A stretch of 57,749 bases of DNA from Flavobacteriaceae bacterium. GTDB lineage: Bacteria > Bacteroidota > Bacteroidia > Flavobacteriales > Flavobacteriaceae. Under the pieces are notes generated by a model that was not told where the DNA came from, ran no database searches, and saw only the letters and a list, made by a program, of their open reading frames with translations. The DNA is taken from positions 1 to 57,749 of the forward strand of contig DUDG01000042.1 in the NCBI GenBank assembly GCA_012959395.1, written 5' to 3'. Positions 18,983 to 27,454 of this stretch are shown one piece after another (the stretch's first letter is position 1; the number at the start of each line of letters is the position of its first letter). Position numbers and translations under genes: made by a program.

Positions 18983-20255
18983 TGAATTGGATTTTAATAT
19001 TAGCATTATCGCTTCTGTACTTTCTTTTATCAAATCTCATGCCGATTATCCATAAAACATCATCACCATTACACAATATCCATTGATTTTGTTTGTCAAA
19101 GTAAGACATTTTTTGATCCTTAAAATACTTAGAAATCATTTTTTTTCCATTCATTCCATTTGGGTAAAAATAATCCCCTTCCTTCCACTTTCTTAGAGTC
19201 AAAGGGAAATTAATATCCTCTTTGTTTAACAGTAAAGACTTACTATCCATTTTACAATTAAAAGACCCTTCACTTACAGACAAAACAATAGGTCGTATAA
19301 TTCCATTAATATTAAGACTATAAATACAATCGTCTTTACTATAATTTGATTTTAAAACTATTTTATCTCTATCACTTAATAAAGTATATGAGTTTGATCG
19401 AATCAATTTTCCCGAAATAGAACTACATAAATTAATGATTTCTTCAGGTGTTTTAAAATTATAATCTTTAAATAATTCAAAAATAAAACTATTAGATTCT
19501 ATATTTAAAATGATTTCTTTAGGAATGTGTATTTCATTATTAATGCTTAAAAAGTTTCTGTTCTTAAAATCAATACAATACTTGTTTAAAATTTCTTTTG
19601 AACCCATAAGAAAATCCATCGATTTTTTAGATTGATCTAAAAATTTAGGATGTAGTTCTTTCATCAGAGGAATGATTTTATTTCTAATTTTATTTCTCAA
19701 ATAATCATTCTTGTTGTTAGAAGAATCCACTCTCCATCTAATTTTATTTTTTTTAGCAAAATTTAATATTTGTTGCTTTGAAAATATTAATAGTGGACGT
19801 ATTAAATTATTATTTATTGGCTTTATACCTGTTAATCCTTCAATGCCAGACGCTCTACTTAGATTCAAAATAAATGTCTCTAAAGAATCATCTAAATGAT
19901 GAGCAGTTATTATATAATCATATTTTTCTGAAATCAGTATTTCATTAAACCAATTGTATCTTAAAGTTCTAGCAGCCATTTGTGTCGAATGCTTAGTAAG
20001 TTTTGTTATAAAAGATTTAGAATGAAAAGTCAAAGAATTCTCATTTGCATAGTCTTTGACGAACATTTCATCTAAATCACTTTCTTTATCACGTAATTTA
20101 AAGTTACAATGTGCAATGCCTATACTAAATTCTAATTTTAAAAATAGATTTAATAAAACCATGCTATCAATTCCTCCACTTACACAAACAAGTAATTTAG
20201 AATTTTTCAAAAACGAAAATTCTTTATCAATATGTTTTTTAAATAGATCTAGCAT
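18972..20255 (-). CDS. tilS: tRNA(Ile)-lysidine synthase
   Basis: TilS adds lysine to C34 of the CAU-anticodon tRNA-Ile so that it reads AUA. The PP-loop LLVCVSGGIDSMVLL has SGGIDS at 26-31, followed by GIAHCNFKLRDKESD and ITAHHLDDSLETFILNLSRASGIEGLTGI. The C-terminal TilS domain includes LTLRKWKEGDYFYPNGMNGKKMISKYFKDQK. It has 427 residues, normal. AUA codons are common in these A+T-rich genes, so the enzyme is expected to be essential. Confidence 0.95.
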   Translation of the reverse strand: MLDLFKKHIDKEFSFLKNSKLLVCVSGGIDSMVLLNLFLKLEFSIGIAHCNFKLRDKESDLDEMFVKDYANENSLTFHSKSFITKLTKHSTQMAARTLRYNWFNEILISEKYDYIITAHHLDDSLETFILNLSRASGIEGLTGIKPINNNLIRPLLIFSKQQILNFAKKNKIRWRVDSSNNKNDYLRNKIRNKIIPLMKELHPKFLDQSKKSMDFLMGSKEILNKYCIDFKNRNFLSINNEIHIPKEIILNIESNSFIFELFKDYNFKTPEEIINLCSSISGKLIRSNSYTLLSDRDKIVLKSNYSKDDCIYSLNINGIIRPIVLSVSEGSFNCKMDSKSLLLNKEDINFPLTLRKWKEGDYFYPNGMNGKKMISKYFKDQKMSYFDKQNQWILCNGDDVLWIIGMRFDKRKYRSDNANIKIQFNES

Positions 20256-20296
20256 TTAAAGCAATATTACGTTTTTAATATTTTAAAAAAAACTAA

Positions 20297-21583
20297 TTAT
20301 TGTAGTACAGAAATCATTGCTTTTGCCTTAAGCAAACATTCCTCATATTCTTTAAACACATCTGATTTAGAAGTTATAGCACTACCCACATGAAATGAAA
20401 GGTAATTAGTAACGGAATCATATATTAAAGACCTTATAATTACGCTAAAATCAAAATCGCCAGAAGGTTTTATATATCCTAGAGCCCCACTATATAACCC
20501 CCGAGTAGAAACCTCTAGATCCTCAATAATCTCTAAAGCTCTAATTTTAGGTGCACCTGTCATACTACCCATAGGGAAAGTAGATTTTATAATTTCAACG
20601 CAAGTTAAGTCATGTTTAACTTTAGATTCAATAGTTGATATCATTTGATGAACTTGTTTAAATGAGTATACTTTACATAATTCCTTAACCTCAACTGACC
20701 CTGTTATTGAAAACTTGGAAAGATCATTACGGATTAAATCAACAATCATTATATTTTCAGATCTTTCTTTAGGATTAACATGCAATTCTTTCATTAATTT
20801 CATATCAATAAAATCATCTGAATCCCTTCTAGAAGTACCTTTTATTGGCTGACTAACAATTCTATCATTTTCTCTTTTAATATATCTTTCAGGGGATGAT
20901 GACAAAAGATGAAAATTTTGATTTTTAAAATAAGCACTCATGGGGGTTTTAGAAATCTCATTTAACCTGAGGTAAACTTCGTTAGGTAAAATTTTTGAGT
21001 TTTCAGAAAACCATTCCATGCAGTAATTAGCTTCATAAATATCACCTCTTTTAATATGATCTAATAGTTTTTTAATTTTATCTTGATACTGCTCTTTGTT
21101 TAATCTTTCTTTTAATTGAATTTTATTAGAATTTGTAAAATTTAAAGAAGAATTTATAGAATTAATTTCTGTCCAATCATCTTGAATTTGATTACCGTCC
21201 AAGTACAATGCTTCAATGGAAGAATTTGAAATTAACCATATTTTCTTAGGCTGAAAAAAAAAAATATTTGGTATATCAAACTTATCAATATTATCACTTT
21301 TAAGATCTTCTATCTCATTTTTTAAATCATATGAGAAATATCCAAAAATCCAATCTTTAGTTTGATTAATATAATTATCTAGTTTATCTAATGATTTTTC
21401 TTTTGTATAAGGAAGTTTAGAATGAATATCAACGCATAGAATTGTTTCATAATCCTCTATTTTAGATTTATAATTATTAGAATCCAAATAAACAGACACC
21501 TCAAAGTTGTTTGACCAACTAAAAAGTTTTTTTTTAAATGACGTTACATCATCTGCTTTAAAGATTTTGGAAACTCTATTCAA
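20297..21583 (-). CDS. pabB: Aminodeoxychorismate synthase component I (PabB type)
   Basis: Chorismate-binding enzyme of the PabB/TrpE family. It has 428 residues, shorter than TrpE. C-terminal motifs are GDIYEANYC, SSSPERYI, PIKGTSRR, NIMIVDLIRNDLSK, HQMISTIESKV, STFPMGSMTGAPKIRALEIIEDLE and the ending HVGSAITSKSD.FKEYEECLLKAKAM. PIKGT with the catalytic-type Lys supports aminodeoxychorismate rather than anthranilate synthesis, and no trp genes are near. The start is TTG (complement of 21581-21583). It lies 41 bases upstream of tilS and is divergent from the arginine operon. Confidence 0.87.
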   Translation of the reverse strand: MNRVSKIFKADDVTSFKKKLFSWSNNFEVSVYLDSNNYKSKIEDYETILCVDIHSKLPYTKEKSLDKLDNYINQTKDWIFGYFSYDLKNEIEDLKSDNIDKFDIPNIFFFQPKKIWLISNSSIEALYLDGNQIQDDWTEINSINSSLNFTNSNKIQLKERLNKEQYQDKIKKLLDHIKRGDIYEANYCMEWFSENSKILPNEVYLRLNEISKTPMSAYFKNQNFHLLSSSPERYIKRENDRIVSQPIKGTSRRDSDDFIDMKLMKELHVNPKERSENIMIVDLIRNDLSKFSITGSVEVKELCKVYSFKQVHQMISTIESKVKHDLTCVEIIKSTFPMGSMTGAPKIRALEIIEDLEVSTRGLYSGALGYIKPSGDFDFSVIIRSLIYDSVTNYLSFHVGSAITSKSDVFKEYEECLLKAKAMISVLQ

Positions 21584-21632
21584 TTAAAAATTTTAGTAAT
21601 TGCTAAATTAATTATACTATTCTTATAAATAG

Positions 21633-21664
21633 TTTGTTTTAATAATTTTTTATTATAATATTTG
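21633..21664 (+). promoter_or_regulatory. Candidate promoter of the arginine operon
   Basis: TTTG at 21633-21636 and AATATTTG at 21657-21664 are separated by 20 bases. This is one mismatch from the Bacteroidota TTTG-N19/20-TAnnTTTG pattern. Transcription would start near 21669-21672 and leave about 145 bases of leader before the GNAT gene. If this start is right, the leader ORF at 21669 would be nearly leaderless; a promoter further upstream is the alternative. Confidence 0.45.
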
Positions 21665-21668
21665 CGAA

Positions 21669-21755
21669 GTGAATTTTATAAATAGATCATTTACCGCTAC
21701 TACATTCAATAGTGCTCCGCGTCGTGCCCGCCCATTTGGGTATTTTTCTATTTAA
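21669..21755 (+). CDS. Putative arginine operon leader peptide (28 aa, ...SAPRRARPFGYFSI)
   Basis: A 28-codon frame begins with GTG at 21669 and stops with TAA at 21753-21755. Residues 18-21 are Arg-Arg-Ala-Arg, encoded CGT CGT GCC CGC, whereas most arginines in neighbouring genes use AGA. A further Arg is at residue 6. The frame lies directly upstream of the arginine operon, and a hairpin begins on the base after its stop. These are the features expected of an arginine-sensing leader peptide. There is no homology evidence, and the GTG start is the weak point. Confidence 0.55.
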   Translation: MNFINRSFTATTFNSAPRRARPFGYFSI

Positions 21756-21777
21756 GAAACTAGGTGAGTCCAGTTTC
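21696..21777 (+). promoter_or_regulatory. Structured leader RNA of the arginine operon (three hairpins)
   Basis: Three inverted repeats lie in an otherwise A+T-rich spacer that turns G+C-rich here. Hairpin 1 at 21696-21715 pairs GC(U)ACUA with UAGUGC. Hairpin 2 at 21730-21741 pairs GCCCA with UGGGU and is followed by UAUUUUUCUAUUU, a weak terminator-like tract. Hairpin 3 at 21756-21777 pairs GAAACU(A)GG with CCAGUUUC. Hairpins 1 and 2 fall inside the leader ORF and the Arg codons lie just before hairpin 2. Alternative pairings are possible and were not computed. Confidence 0.5.
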
Positions 21778-21816
21778 ATTTCAAATTCAATCTTAATCAA
21801 CTTTTTTTAAATCATC

Positions 21817-22344
21817 GTGGAAATTCAAATCGCTTCATTGAAGCATATTAAATATTGTTCTAAAATATCGAAAACAATCAGTTCGTCTGCTAAAGTTAGA
21901 GGGACAGGAATTGCATTAAGATCACCTCAATATATTCAAACCAAAATTGAAAACAAAAATGCCATAATTGCAATTAATAATAATGAGTTTGCCGGGTTTT
22001 GTTACATAGAAGTCTGGGAACATGGTAAATATGTTGTTCATTCTGGACTAATCGTTTCTCCAATTTTTAGAGGAAAAGGATTAGCTAAGAAAATAAAAAC
22101 GATGACTTTTAATTATTCAATGAAAAAATATCCAAATGCTAAAATATTTGGAATAACAACTGGTCTTCCAGTAATGAAAATAAATTACAAACTAGGATAT
22201 AAGCCTGTAACTTTTTCAGAATTAACAGATGATGATGAATTTTGGAAAGGCTGTCAAACTTGTAAAAATTACGATGTTCTAAATAGAACAAAAAAAGAAA
22301 TGTGTCTATGTACAGGAATGCTTTATGATCCAAAAAAAAAATGA
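21817..22344 (+). CDS. GNAT N-acyltransferase of the arginine operon, with C-terminal Cys cluster
   Basis: GNAT-fold acyl-CoA transferase, 175 residues, first gene of the operon. The acyl-CoA loop VSPIFRGKGLAKKIK is at 80-94, with the pyrophosphate-binding R-G-K-G-L. From position in the operon it is the likely glutamate N-acyltransferase for the first step (ArgA role), but this is inference. The C-terminus adds FWKGCQTCKNYDVLNR and MCLC, with Cys146, 149, 163 and 165, which looks like a metal-binding site. The start is GTG at 21817. One base separates its stop from the argG ATG. Confidence 0.72.
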   Translation: MEIQIASLKHIKYCSKISKTISSSAKVRGTGIALRSPQYIQTKIENKNAIIAINNNEFAGFCYIEVWEHGKYVVHSGLIVSPIFRGKGLAKKIKTMTFNYSMKKYPNAKIFGITTGLPVMKINYKLGYKPVTFSELTDDDEFWKGCQTCKNYDVLNRTKKEMCLCTGMLYDPKKK

Positions 22345-22345
22345 A

Positions 22346-23530
22346 ATGAAAAAAATAGTATTAGCATATAGTGGAGGTTTAGACACTTCCTATTGTCTTA
22401 AAAAACTTTCATTAGAAGGAAATGAAGTTCATGCAGTGAGTGTAAATACTGGAGGGTTTTCCATAAATGAAATTAAATTAATTAAACAAAAAGCAATTAA
22501 ATTAGGTGCCTTTAAATACAAATCAATTGATGCTGTTAAATCTTATTATGATAAAATAATCAAGTTTCTAGTGTACGGAAATGTTTTAAGAAACAACACC
22601 TACCCTCTTTCAGTTAGTGCAGAAAGAATAATTCAAGCATTAGAAATTGTAAAATATGCAAAAAAGCATAAAGCAACCCATATAGCTCATGGAAGCACTG
22701 GAGCAGGAAATGATCAGGTTAGGTTTGATATGATCTTTCAAATTATTGCACCTGAAATGGAAATAATCACACCAATTAGAGATGGAAATCTCTCTAGGCA
22801 AGATGAAATAAGCTATCTAAAGAATAATGGAGTTAACATAAGCTGGGAAAAAGCTAAATATTCTATAAATAAAGGATTGTGGGGAACTAGTGTTGGTGGT
22901 GACGAAACTTTATCATCTGATAGAAAACTTCCAGAGGAAGCATACCCTAGTAATCTTAAAAATACATTTAAAAAAGAAATTAAATTAAGTTTTAAAAAAG
23001 GAGAAATATGTGGGATAAATGATGAGTATTATGATCCCGTTGGATGCATTGAAATAATTTCAAAAATATGCGATCAATATTGTATTGGAAGAGACGTTCA
23101 TGTAGGAGATACAATTATTGGAATAAAAGGAAGAGTAGGTTTTCAAGCAGGTGGTCCAATACTAATTTTAAAAGCACATCATTTATTAGAAAAACACACA
23201 TTAACAAAATGGCAACAATTTCAAAAGGAACAATTATCAAATTTCTACGGAATGCTTCTTCATGAAGGACAATATTTAGATCCTGTAATTAAAGATATTG
23301 AGAGCTTTCTAGAAAGCAGTCAAAAAAATGTTAATGGAGATGTGATTATTTCTCTATATCCTTATAGATATGAATTAAATGGAATAAAATCAAACAATGA
23401 TCTTATGAATTCAGAATTCGGATCATATGGTGAAAAAAACAATAAATGGAGTGCTGAGGATGTTAAGGGATTTATAAATATTTTTTCTAATCAAAATAAA
23501 ATATATCAATATGTCAATAACACTAAATAA
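22346..23530 (+). CDS. argG: Argininosuccinate synthase
   Basis: Joins citrulline and aspartate with ATP. From the ATG at 22346 the protein has 394 residues and starts MKKIVLAYSGGLDTSYCL, the ATP pyrophosphatase loop at its proper place; an earlier in-frame ATG at 22325 lies inside the GNAT gene and would add seven residues. Further motifs are HGSTGAGNDQVRFD and GTSVGGDETLSSDRKLPEEAYPS. It overlaps argC by 20 bases. Confidence 0.95.
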   Translation: MKKIVLAYSGGLDTSYCLKKLSLEGNEVHAVSVNTGGFSINEIKLIKQKAIKLGAFKYKSIDAVKSYYDKIIKFLVYGNVLRNNTYPLSVSAERIIQALEIVKYAKKHKATHIAHGSTGAGNDQVRFDMIFQIIAPEMEIITPIRDGNLSRQDEISYLKNNGVNISWEKAKYSINKGLWGTSVGGDETLSSDRKLPEEAYPSNLKNTFKKEIKLSFKKGEICGINDEYYDPVGCIEIISKICDQYCIGRDVHVGDTIIGIKGRVGFQAGGPILILKAHHLLEKHTLTKWQQFQKEQLSNFYGMLLHEGQYLDPVIKDIESFLESSQKNVNGDVIISLYPYRYELNGIKSNNDLMNSEFGSYGEKNNKWSAEDVKGFINIFSNQNKIYQYVNNTK

Positions 23531-24515
23531 CATAAAAGTTGGAATTGTAGGAGGTTCTGGATATACTGGAGGTGAATTAATTAGACTAATTACAAATCAT
23601 CCTAAATCGGAATTGATTTTTGTACATAGCAATATTAATTCAGGAATATATATTTCCGATATTCATCAAGATTTAATTGGTGAAACAGAAATGAAGTTTC
23701 AGAATAAATTAAATTATGATATAGATGTTCTGTTTTTATGTTTAGGTCATGGAAAATCAAATGAGTTTTTAAATAATAATAATATTAAACAAGAAATCAA
23801 GGTAATTGATTTAAGTCAAGATTATAGATTAGAAAATTCATTTTTTAATGAAAATTTTGATGAAAAGAAATACTTCGTTTATGGATTACCTGAGCTTAAA
23901 AAAGAAGAAATTAAAAATGCTCAAAACATAGCAAATCCTGGCTGCTTTGCTACTGTCATACAACTAGGCTTACTTCCATTAATAGGTACAGACTATATTG
24001 ATGGAGAAATCCATACTAATGCTATTACAGGAAGCACAGGTTCAGGAGTAATTCCTAGTGATACATCACATTTTAGCTGGAGAAATAACAATATTTCTTG
24101 GTACAAACCTTTTACTCATCAGCATTTAGAAGAGATTTATTATTCATTTAATAATTTATCTAAAAACATAAAAGAAATAAACTTTTTACCAATTAGAGGG
24201 GGTTTTACTAGAGGAATATTTTGCACAAGTTATTTTGATAGTAAGATTGATTTAAACAAGGCAAAAGACATCTATACAAATTTTTACAAAAAACATCCTT
24301 TTGTTATAATTTCTGAAAAGGAGATTCATTTAAAACAAGTAATTAATACTAATAAATGTATTATTCATATTACTATGAATAAAAACAAATTACTAATCAC
24401 TTCAATTATTGACAATCTAATTAAAGGAGCATCAGGACAAGCTATTCAAAACATGAATTTAATGTTTGGAATAGAAGAACAGACAGGATTAAAATTAAAA
24501 TCTTCAATTTATTAA
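23511..24515 (+). CDS. argC: N-acyl-gamma-glutamyl-phosphate reductase
   Basis: Reduces the acylglutamyl phosphate to the semialdehyde with NADPH. It has 334 residues. The Rossmann loop VGIVGGSGYTGGELIRLI starts at residue 10; the catalytic cysteine is Cys145 in IANPGCFATVIQLGLLPL; HTNAITGSTGSG and the C-terminal LIKGASGQAIQNMNLMFG are family marks. The start overlaps the end of argG by 20 bases, so translational coupling is likely. It is followed by a 29-codon proC remnant. Confidence 0.96.
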   Translation: MSITLNNIKVGIVGGSGYTGGELIRLITNHPKSELIFVHSNINSGIYISDIHQDLIGETEMKFQNKLNYDIDVLFLCLGHGKSNEFLNNNNIKQEIKVIDLSQDYRLENSFFNENFDEKKYFVYGLPELKKEEIKNAQNIANPGCFATVIQLGLLPLIGTDYIDGEIHTNAITGSTGSGVIPSDTSHFSWRNNNISWYKPFTHQHLEEIYYSFNNLSKNIKEINFLPIRGGFTRGIFCTSYFDSKIDLNKAKDIYTNFYKKHPFVIISEKEIHLKQVINTNKCIIHITMNKNKLLITSIIDNLIKGASGQAIQNMNLMFGIEEQTGLKLKSSIY

Positions 24516-24524
24516 AATATAATA

Positions 24525-24614
24525 ATGAAAATAGCTATCATCGGAGAAGGAAATTTAGGGCATTGCATTGCAAAAGGTTTAATTATAAATAATATATCAA
24601 CAAATAAAAAATGA
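24525..24614 (+). pseudogene. proC: proC remnant: first 29 codons of pyrroline-5-carboxylate reductase
   Basis: An ATG at 24525, nine bases after argC, opens a 29-codon frame that reads MKIAIIGEGNLGHCIAKGLI and then IINN. This is the N-terminal Rossmann strand and GxGxxG loop of ProC-type reductases, normally about 260 residues. Its TGA overlaps the argD ATG as ATGA, so the stub keeps exact coupling between argC and argD. The rest of the gene is absent. In flavobacterial arginine operons proC commonly sits between argC and argD, which supports a clean internal deletion. It is not long enough to be an enzyme. Confidence 0.72.
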
Positions 24615-25738
24615 ATTTATTTAATGTATACCCACTATATGAAATGACTCCATCATATGCAAAAATGTGTTATGTGTATGACAAAAATGGGAATAAATAT
24701 CTTGATTTATATGGAGGACATGCTGTAATATCTATAGGTCATAGTCACCCTACCTATGTTAAGGAATTGTCAAATCAATTAAGTAAAATTGGTTATTATT
24801 CAAATTATATAATAAATGATTTGCAAGCTGAAGTTGCTGAACAAATAATAAATCAATCAAAATGTGAAAACTACAACCTTTTCATGTGTAACAGCGGAGC
24901 AGAAGCAAATGAAAATGCACTTCAAATAGCCTCATTCCACACAAATAAATCAAGAGTTATTGCATTTAAAAATTCTTTTCACGGAAGAAGTAACGCTGCA
25001 TTAGGAGTGACAGACAATTTAAAAATTAAATCAAAATTAAATAAACTCATTGATGTCACTTTTTTAGATTTTAACGACAAACAAGGGTTATTAAATGAAA
25101 TTTCGAAGAATGATGTAAGTGCTGTGATATTTGAGTCAATTCAAGGCGTAGGTGGGCTAGATGAACCTGAGACTGAGTTTATTAAGTTCATGTCAGAAGT
25201 ATGTAAAAATTATAAAATATGCCTTATTGTGGATGAAGTTCAATCTGGATTTGGTAGAACTGGAGATTTTTTTGCATATCAAAAACATGATATTAAACCA
25301 GACATTATATGTATGGCCAAAGGAATGGGAAATGGATTCCCTGTAGGTGGTGTTTTAATAAAAAATCATATCAAATCAGAATTTGGCATGCTAGGCACAA
25401 CATTTGGAGGAAATCACCTTGCATGCACTGCTGTATTAGCTGTATTAAAAACTATAAAGGACGAAGATTTATTAAAAAATTCTAAAGAATTAGAAAACTA
25501 TTTTAGAGAGAAAATTTCAAAAATAGATTCTATAAAAAAAATTAAAGGCAGAGGATTGATGTTAGGTTTAGAATTTGAGTTTAAGGTTGCAAAATTGAGA
25601 AAAAAATTAATATTTAAACATAAAATATTCACTGGTGGAAGTGCAAATAAAAACCTTTTAAGAATATTGCCACCATTGAATATTAAAAAAAAACATATTG
25701 ATATGCTTTACAATGCATTAAAAATAGAATTATCATGA
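24611..25738 (+). CDS. argD: Acylornithine aminotransferase
   Basis: PLP-dependent transaminase converting the acyl-glutamate semialdehyde to acylornithine. It has 375 residues, somewhat short for the class III family (about 390-400). The PLP-phosphate motif NSGAEAN is at 94-100, DEVQSGFGRTG is at 208-218, and the Schiff-base lysine is Lys237 in CMAKGMGNGF. It overlaps the proC stub by 4 bases and argF' by 4 bases (ATGA). Confidence 0.94.
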   Translation: MNLFNVYPLYEMTPSYAKMCYVYDKNGNKYLDLYGGHAVISIGHSHPTYVKELSNQLSKIGYYSNYIINDLQAEVAEQIINQSKCENYNLFMCNSGAEANENALQIASFHTNKSRVIAFKNSFHGRSNAALGVTDNLKIKSKLNKLIDVTFLDFNDKQGLLNEISKNDVSAVIFESIQGVGGLDEPETEFIKFMSEVCKNYKICLIVDEVQSGFGRTGDFFAYQKHDIKPDIICMAKGMGNGFPVGGVLIKNHIKSEFGMLGTTFGGNHLACTAVLAVLKTIKDEDLLKNSKELENYFREKISKIDSIKKIKGRGLMLGLEFEFKVAKLRKKLIFKHKIFTGGSANKNLLRILPPLNIKKKHIDMLYNALKIELS

Positions 25739-26685
25739 AAAAATTTATAAACATTAGTGATATAAAAGATTATAAATCTCTTGTTAATGAAACAATAGAT
25801 TTAAAAAACAACCCTAATAAGTTTAATAATATTGGAAAAAATAAAGTTCTAGGTTTAATATTCTTTAATCCAAGTCTTAGAACTAGATTAAGTACACAAA
25901 AGGCAGCACTACAATTAGGGATGAAAACTTTGAATATGAACTTTATTAATGAAGGATGGCAAATAGAATTTGAAGATCATGTTATAATGTCTGGAAATAA
26001 AGCAGAACATGTTAAAGAAGCAGCTAAAGTAATTTCTCAATATTGTGATATAATTGGTATTAGAGCATTTGCATCACTTAATAATAGAGTTAACGATCAT
26101 AAGGATATAGTATTAAATTCTTTTGTTGATCATTCAACTGTACCTGTTTTAAATATGGAAAGCTCTATTGCTCATCCGCTACAAGCATTAGCTGATTCTA
26201 TAACAATTGAAGAAAATAAAAAATCTTTAAAACCTAAAGTAGTATTAACATGGGCTCCTCATCCAAAAGCACTTCCTCATGCTGTGGCAAATTCATTTAT
26301 TAATATGAGTAAACGCAATGATTACGAATTAGTTATCACTAACCCTGAAGGATATAATCTAAACCCTGAAATAACAAAAGGTATTAAGGTGTTGCATGAT
26401 CAAAAAGAAGCGTTTAAAAATGCAGACTTTATTTATGCAAAAAATTGGTCTAGTTATGACAATTATGGAAAAATACTCATTAATGACGATTCATGGATGA
26501 TTAATGAGGACAAAATGAATTTAACAAATAATGCTCAATTCATGCATTGTCTTCCAGTAAGAAGAAATGTGGTCGTGTCAGATTCTGTAATAGACTCAAA
26601 TAATTCATTAATTATTCAACAAGCTGACAATAGAACCTATGCGGCTCAAATTATTTTAAAAAAATTAATTAATAATGAAAAATAA
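25735..26685 (+). CDS. argF': N-acylornithine carbamoyltransferase (ArgF', probably succinylornithine type)
   Basis: Transcarbamylase acting on an N-acylated ornithine, as in Bacteroides and Xanthomonas, instead of free ornithine. It has 316 residues. The carbamoyl-phosphate loop is FFNPSLRTRLSTQ (44-55); HPLQALAD and HCLPVRRNVVVSDSVID follow. Residue 90 is Ala in GNKAEHVKE. In the published AOTCase/SOTCase comparison, Glu92 marks the acetyl enzyme and Pro90 the succinyl enzyme, and E92A turned one into the other. Ala at this place therefore points to N-succinylornithine; the alignment is by eye. Confidence 0.9.
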   Translation: MKKFINISDIKDYKSLVNETIDLKNNPNKFNNIGKNKVLGLIFFNPSLRTRLSTQKAALQLGMKTLNMNFINEGWQIEFEDHVIMSGNKAEHVKEAAKVISQYCDIIGIRAFASLNNRVNDHKDIVLNSFVDHSTVPVLNMESSIAHPLQALADSITIEENKKSLKPKVVLTWAPHPKALPHAVANSFINMSKRNDYELVITNPEGYNLNPEITKGIKVLHDQKEAFKNADFIYAKNWSSYDNYGKILINDDSWMINEDKMNLTNNAQFMHCLPVRRNVVVSDSVIDSNNSLIIQQADNRTYAAQIILKKLINNEK

Positions 26686-27454
26686 ATTAACAATTATTAA
26701 AGTTGGTGGCAGAGTATTAAATGATAAAAATATTTTTGAAAAGTTTTTATTTAATTTTTCGAAAATTAATGGAAAAAAAATACTTGTTCATGGTGGTGGA
26801 ATAATTGCTTCTAACTACTTGATTAGATTAGGAATTCTTCCAAAATTAATAAAAGGAAGAAGAATTACAGATGAAAAGACTTTAGATATAACAATAATGA
26901 CTTATGCAGGACTAATAAATAAAACTATTGTATCAAATCTTCAAAAAAATAACTGTAATTCAATTGGTTTATCAGGTGTTGATTGTAATTTAATTAAAGC
27001 AAAAAAAAGAGAAATCAATGATATTGATTATGGATTAGTAGGAGATATAGAAAAAATTAATATTAATTTCATTAATACCTTATTAAGTAATAATATAACA
27101 CCTGTTATTTGTTCCCTTTCTCATGACGGAAAAGGACAAATACTAAATACTAATGCAGATAGTATTGCATCACATTTATCTGTAGAAATGTCAAACTATT
27201 ATAATGTTAGTTTAAAATATTGTTTTGATAGAGCAGGAGTTTTAAGTGATCAAAAAAAATCATCGAGCTTGATTAAAAATATTAACCTTTCAGGCTACAA
27301 AGGATTAATTAAAGAAAAAATAATCACTGATGGAATGATACCAAAATTAGATAATTGTTTTTATGCTCTAAGAAATGGGGTAAATAGTATTTCAATAGGA
27401 GATTATAATGTAATTACAAATAAAAAAAACTATACTAAAATAACTCTTGATTAA
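26675..27454 (+). CDS. argB: N-acylglutamate kinase
   Basis: Phosphorylates the gamma-carboxyl of N-acylglutamate. It has 259 residues, typical. Visible motifs are the N-terminal IKVGGRVLND phosphate loop, ILVHGGGIIASNYL with RRITDEKTLDI, and the C-terminal GLIKEKIITDGMIPKLDNCFYALRNGV. It overlaps argF' by 11 bases and touches argE by one base. If the pathway is succinylated, this kinase would use N-succinylglutamate. Confidence 0.94.
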   Translation: MKNKLTIIKVGGRVLNDKNIFEKFLFNFSKINGKKILVHGGGIIASNYLIRLGILPKLIKGRRITDEKTLDITIMTYAGLINKTIVSNLQKNNCNSIGLSGVDCNLIKAKKREINDIDYGLVGDIEKININFINTLLSNNITPVICSLSHDGKGQILNTNADSIASHLSVEMSNYYNVSLKYCFDRAGVLSDQKKSSSLIKNINLSGYKGLIKEKIITDGMIPKLDNCFYALRNGVNSISIGDYNVITNKKNYTKITLD

